This document shows positions 62,421 through 64,000 of a stretch of DNA of 64,000 nucleotides, one piece after another. The position numbers and the translations under genes are program-made. The stretch covers positions 433,394 to 497,393 of the forward strand of contig NZ_HE610958.1 of assembly GCF_000285515.1 (NCBI RefSeq), written 5' to 3'. A model generated the notes under the pieces. That model saw nothing but the letters and a program-made list of their open reading frames with translations, made no database searches and had not been told where the DNA came from. The first letter of the stretch is position 1. Every line of letters starts with the position of its first letter. Origin of the DNA: Paenibacillus senegalensis JC66 (lineage in GTDB: Bacteria; Bacillota; Bacilli; Paenibacillales; NBRC-103111).

Positions 62421-64000
62421 GGAATCGCATCCTTCCAGATCGTTTTCAACTCTTCCACGGAGGAGCTGATCACTTCCTTGGCATTGATTGTCACGGTCAG
62501 ACTTTGTCCTTGAACTTTCCCGATTCTACGGCACGGTACGCCGTATGCAGCAAAGTGTTGAGCGGCCTTCTCCGCTTGCTCAGAATCTACGCTCACGATA
62601 ATTCTCGATTGGCTTTCACTGAACAGCTCTACATCGTCTCTAAGCCCGCTGGCGAGGGAAATGTCGGCGCCAAGGCCGCCGCTGATGCAGCTCTCGGCCA
62701 GGGCTACACCGAGACCTCCTTCAGACAGATCATGAGCAGAAGCTATATAGCCGTCACGAATGGCTTTCAGCACGGCCTCCTGCAGCTTTTTCTCAGTAGT
62801 GAGGTCTAGCACCGGAGGGCGGCCTTCCGTTTTGCCATGAATCACGTACTGGAATTCACTGCCTCCGAGCTCTGCTTTTGTTTCGCCGAGCAGCAAAATC
62901 TCATCACCCTCGCGCTTGAAGCCTTGAGTGGTGATATGATCGATATCTTTTATCAAGCCGACCATGCCAACTACCGGAGTCGGGTAGATCGCTCCTTTGG
63001 CATTCTCGTTGTACAAGCTTACGTTCCCGCCGATAACCGGAGTGTTTAATTGACGGCAGGCATCCGCCATGCCATCAACCGCTTTTTCAAGCTGCCAGAA
63101 AATTTCCGGCTTTTTCGGATTGCCGAAATTCAAGTTATCCGTAATCGCCAGCGGCTCAGCTCCGGAGCATACGATATTCCGCGCTGCTTCGCTCACCGCA
63201 ATACGTCCCCCCATCTCGGGATCAAGATAGACGTAGCGGCTGTTGCAATCGGTTGTCATCGCAAGAGCTTTGCGTGTTCCGGGAATTGTAACGACTGCAG
63301 CGTCTGATCCGGGACGGACGGCTGTGCTTGTACGAACCATGTAGTCGTACTGATTGTAAACCCATTCTTTGCTTGCCACCGTAGGTGAAGCCAGAATCTG
63401 TTTTAACGCACCGTTCAAATCAGTCACTTCCGGATAAGTCTCCAGAAGCTTCAGATCAGCGTTAGCCGAATAGTAGGCTGGCTCTTGGGATGGATTATCA
63501 TAAACCGGGCATTCGTCAACCAGTGCCTTAACCGGCATATTGGCGACCTCCTCGCCCTTGTGGAACAAGCGCAGATTGCCGTCGTCAGTTACTTTGCCAA
63601 CCTTGGGGCAATCCAATCCCCAGCGCTTGAAGATGGCTCTGGCCTGATCCTCATGCTCAGGACGAACGACGAACAGCATTCTTTCCTGCGATTCGGACAG
63701 CATCATTTCATACGGTGTCATTCCCTCTTCCCGCTGCGGAACCTCATCGAGGTAGAGCTCCATGCCGTTGCCGGCTTTGCTCGCCATTTCCGCACTGGAG
63801 CAGGTCAAGCCGGCTGCACCCATATCCTGAATGCCGACAACGATACCCGAATCAATCAGCTCGAGGCAGGCTTCAAGCACAAGCTTCTCCATGAACGGAT
63901 CGCCTACCTGCACAGCGGTTCTTTTCGCTTCGGACTCTTCCGTAATTTCCTCAGAAGCAAAAGTCGCGCCATGAATACCGTCACGCCCTGTAGCCGGACC
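62402..64000 (-). CDS. purL: Phosphoribosylformylglycinamidine synthase subunit PurL, C-terminal part
   Basis: The frame is open to the right edge; the visible 532 codons end at 62402. Converts FGAR and glutamine (via PurQ and PurS) to FGAM with ATP. Motifs: [15 protein letters not shown] at the edge, [35 protein letters not shown], and [14 protein letters not shown] and [16 protein letters not shown] in the C-terminal half. The start and the purS/purQ genes lie outside the window. Confidence 0.97.
   Translation of the reverse strand, partial: GPATGRDGIHGATFASEEITEESEAKRTAVQVGDPFMEKLVLEACLELIDSGIVVGIQDMGAAGLTCSSAEMASKAGNGMELYLDEVPQREEGMTPYEMMLSESQERMLFVVRPEHEDQARAIFKRWGLDCPKVGKVTDDGNLRLFHKGEEVANMPVKALVDECPVYDNPSQEPAYYSANADLKLLETYPEVTDLNGALKQILASPTVASKEWVYNQYDYMVRTSTAVRPGSDAAVVTIPGTRKALAMTTDCNSRYVYLDPEMGGRIAVSEAARNIVCSGAEPLAITDNLNFGNPKKPEIFWQLEKAVDGMADACRQLNTPVIGGNVSLYNENAKGAIYPTPVVGMVGLIKDIDHITTQGFKREGDEILLLGETKAELGGSEFQYVIHGKTEGRPPVLDLTTEKKLQEAVLKAIRDGYIASAHDLSEGGLGVALAESCISGGLGADISLASGLRDDVELFSESQSRIIVSVDSEQAEKAAQHFAAYGVPCRRIGKVQGQSLTVTINAKEVISSSVEELKTIWKDAIPCLMNA

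Overview
The window looks like chromosome of a low-to-mid GC Gram-positive spore-former of the Paenibacillaceae (Paenibacillus-like). Four things point this way: the purL-purF-purM-purN-purH-purD order, strong AGGAGG-type ribosome binding sites with occasional TTG and GTG starts, Firmicutes-only families (HelD, DUF1128, DUF2621, PrsW), and dispersed intergenic repeats of a kind I associate with this genus. The genus is inference; no rRNA gene is present. I see no tRNA, transposase, prophage or CRISPR array.

Layout. 1-1476: end of a PadR regulator and two membrane proteins (+). 1705-4589: a three-gene ABC uptake system (-). 4949-7590: a PrsW-family intramembrane protease fused through a Gly-rich linker to a toxin-like C-terminal domain, with a small acidic protein gene downstream. 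7600-10800: mostly non-coding, with a frameshifted HAD phosphatase gene, a 59-aa membrane protein under a perfect Fur box, and a dispersed repeat. 10810-19939: a LacI-controlled sugar operon (binding protein, two permeases, oxidoreductase, esterase, NagB-like deaminase); the same palindrome sits just downstream of the -10 box of the operon and of the lacI-type gene. 20679-26320: small conserved genes, an aldo/keto reductase plus Gfo/Idh pair, and an AraC regulator. 26431-34271: a large secreted metallophosphoesterase with a FIMAH domain, a YigZ protein, pgi and a CGNR regulator. 34732-40799: a type III polyketide synthase cluster (PKS, methyltransferase, flavoprotein, MMPL exporter), probably for a phenolic lipid. 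42190-54783: helD, tkt, purU, nfo, several membrane proteins and a PIN/antitoxin-like pair. 55806-64000: the 3' part of the purine operon.

The strongest unexplained pattern is in the gaps. Many intergenic regions carry a short degenerate tandem array, and almost every gap uses a different unit (9, 12, 22, 27, 33, 36, 41 or 52 bp, among others). Several arrays lie in 5' leaders next to start codons or run up to or across stop codons. Two copies of a roughly 380-bp element, each with four 52-bp units, lie about 32 kb apart. A third pattern is a chain of perfect 13-16 bp hairpins inside the coding sequence of the flavoprotein gene. These, the PrsW-toxin fusion and the Fur-controlled small protein are the observations most worth following.

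All coordinates and motifs were read by eye. No search was run, so family names rest on recognised motifs, and frameshifts could be sequencing errors.
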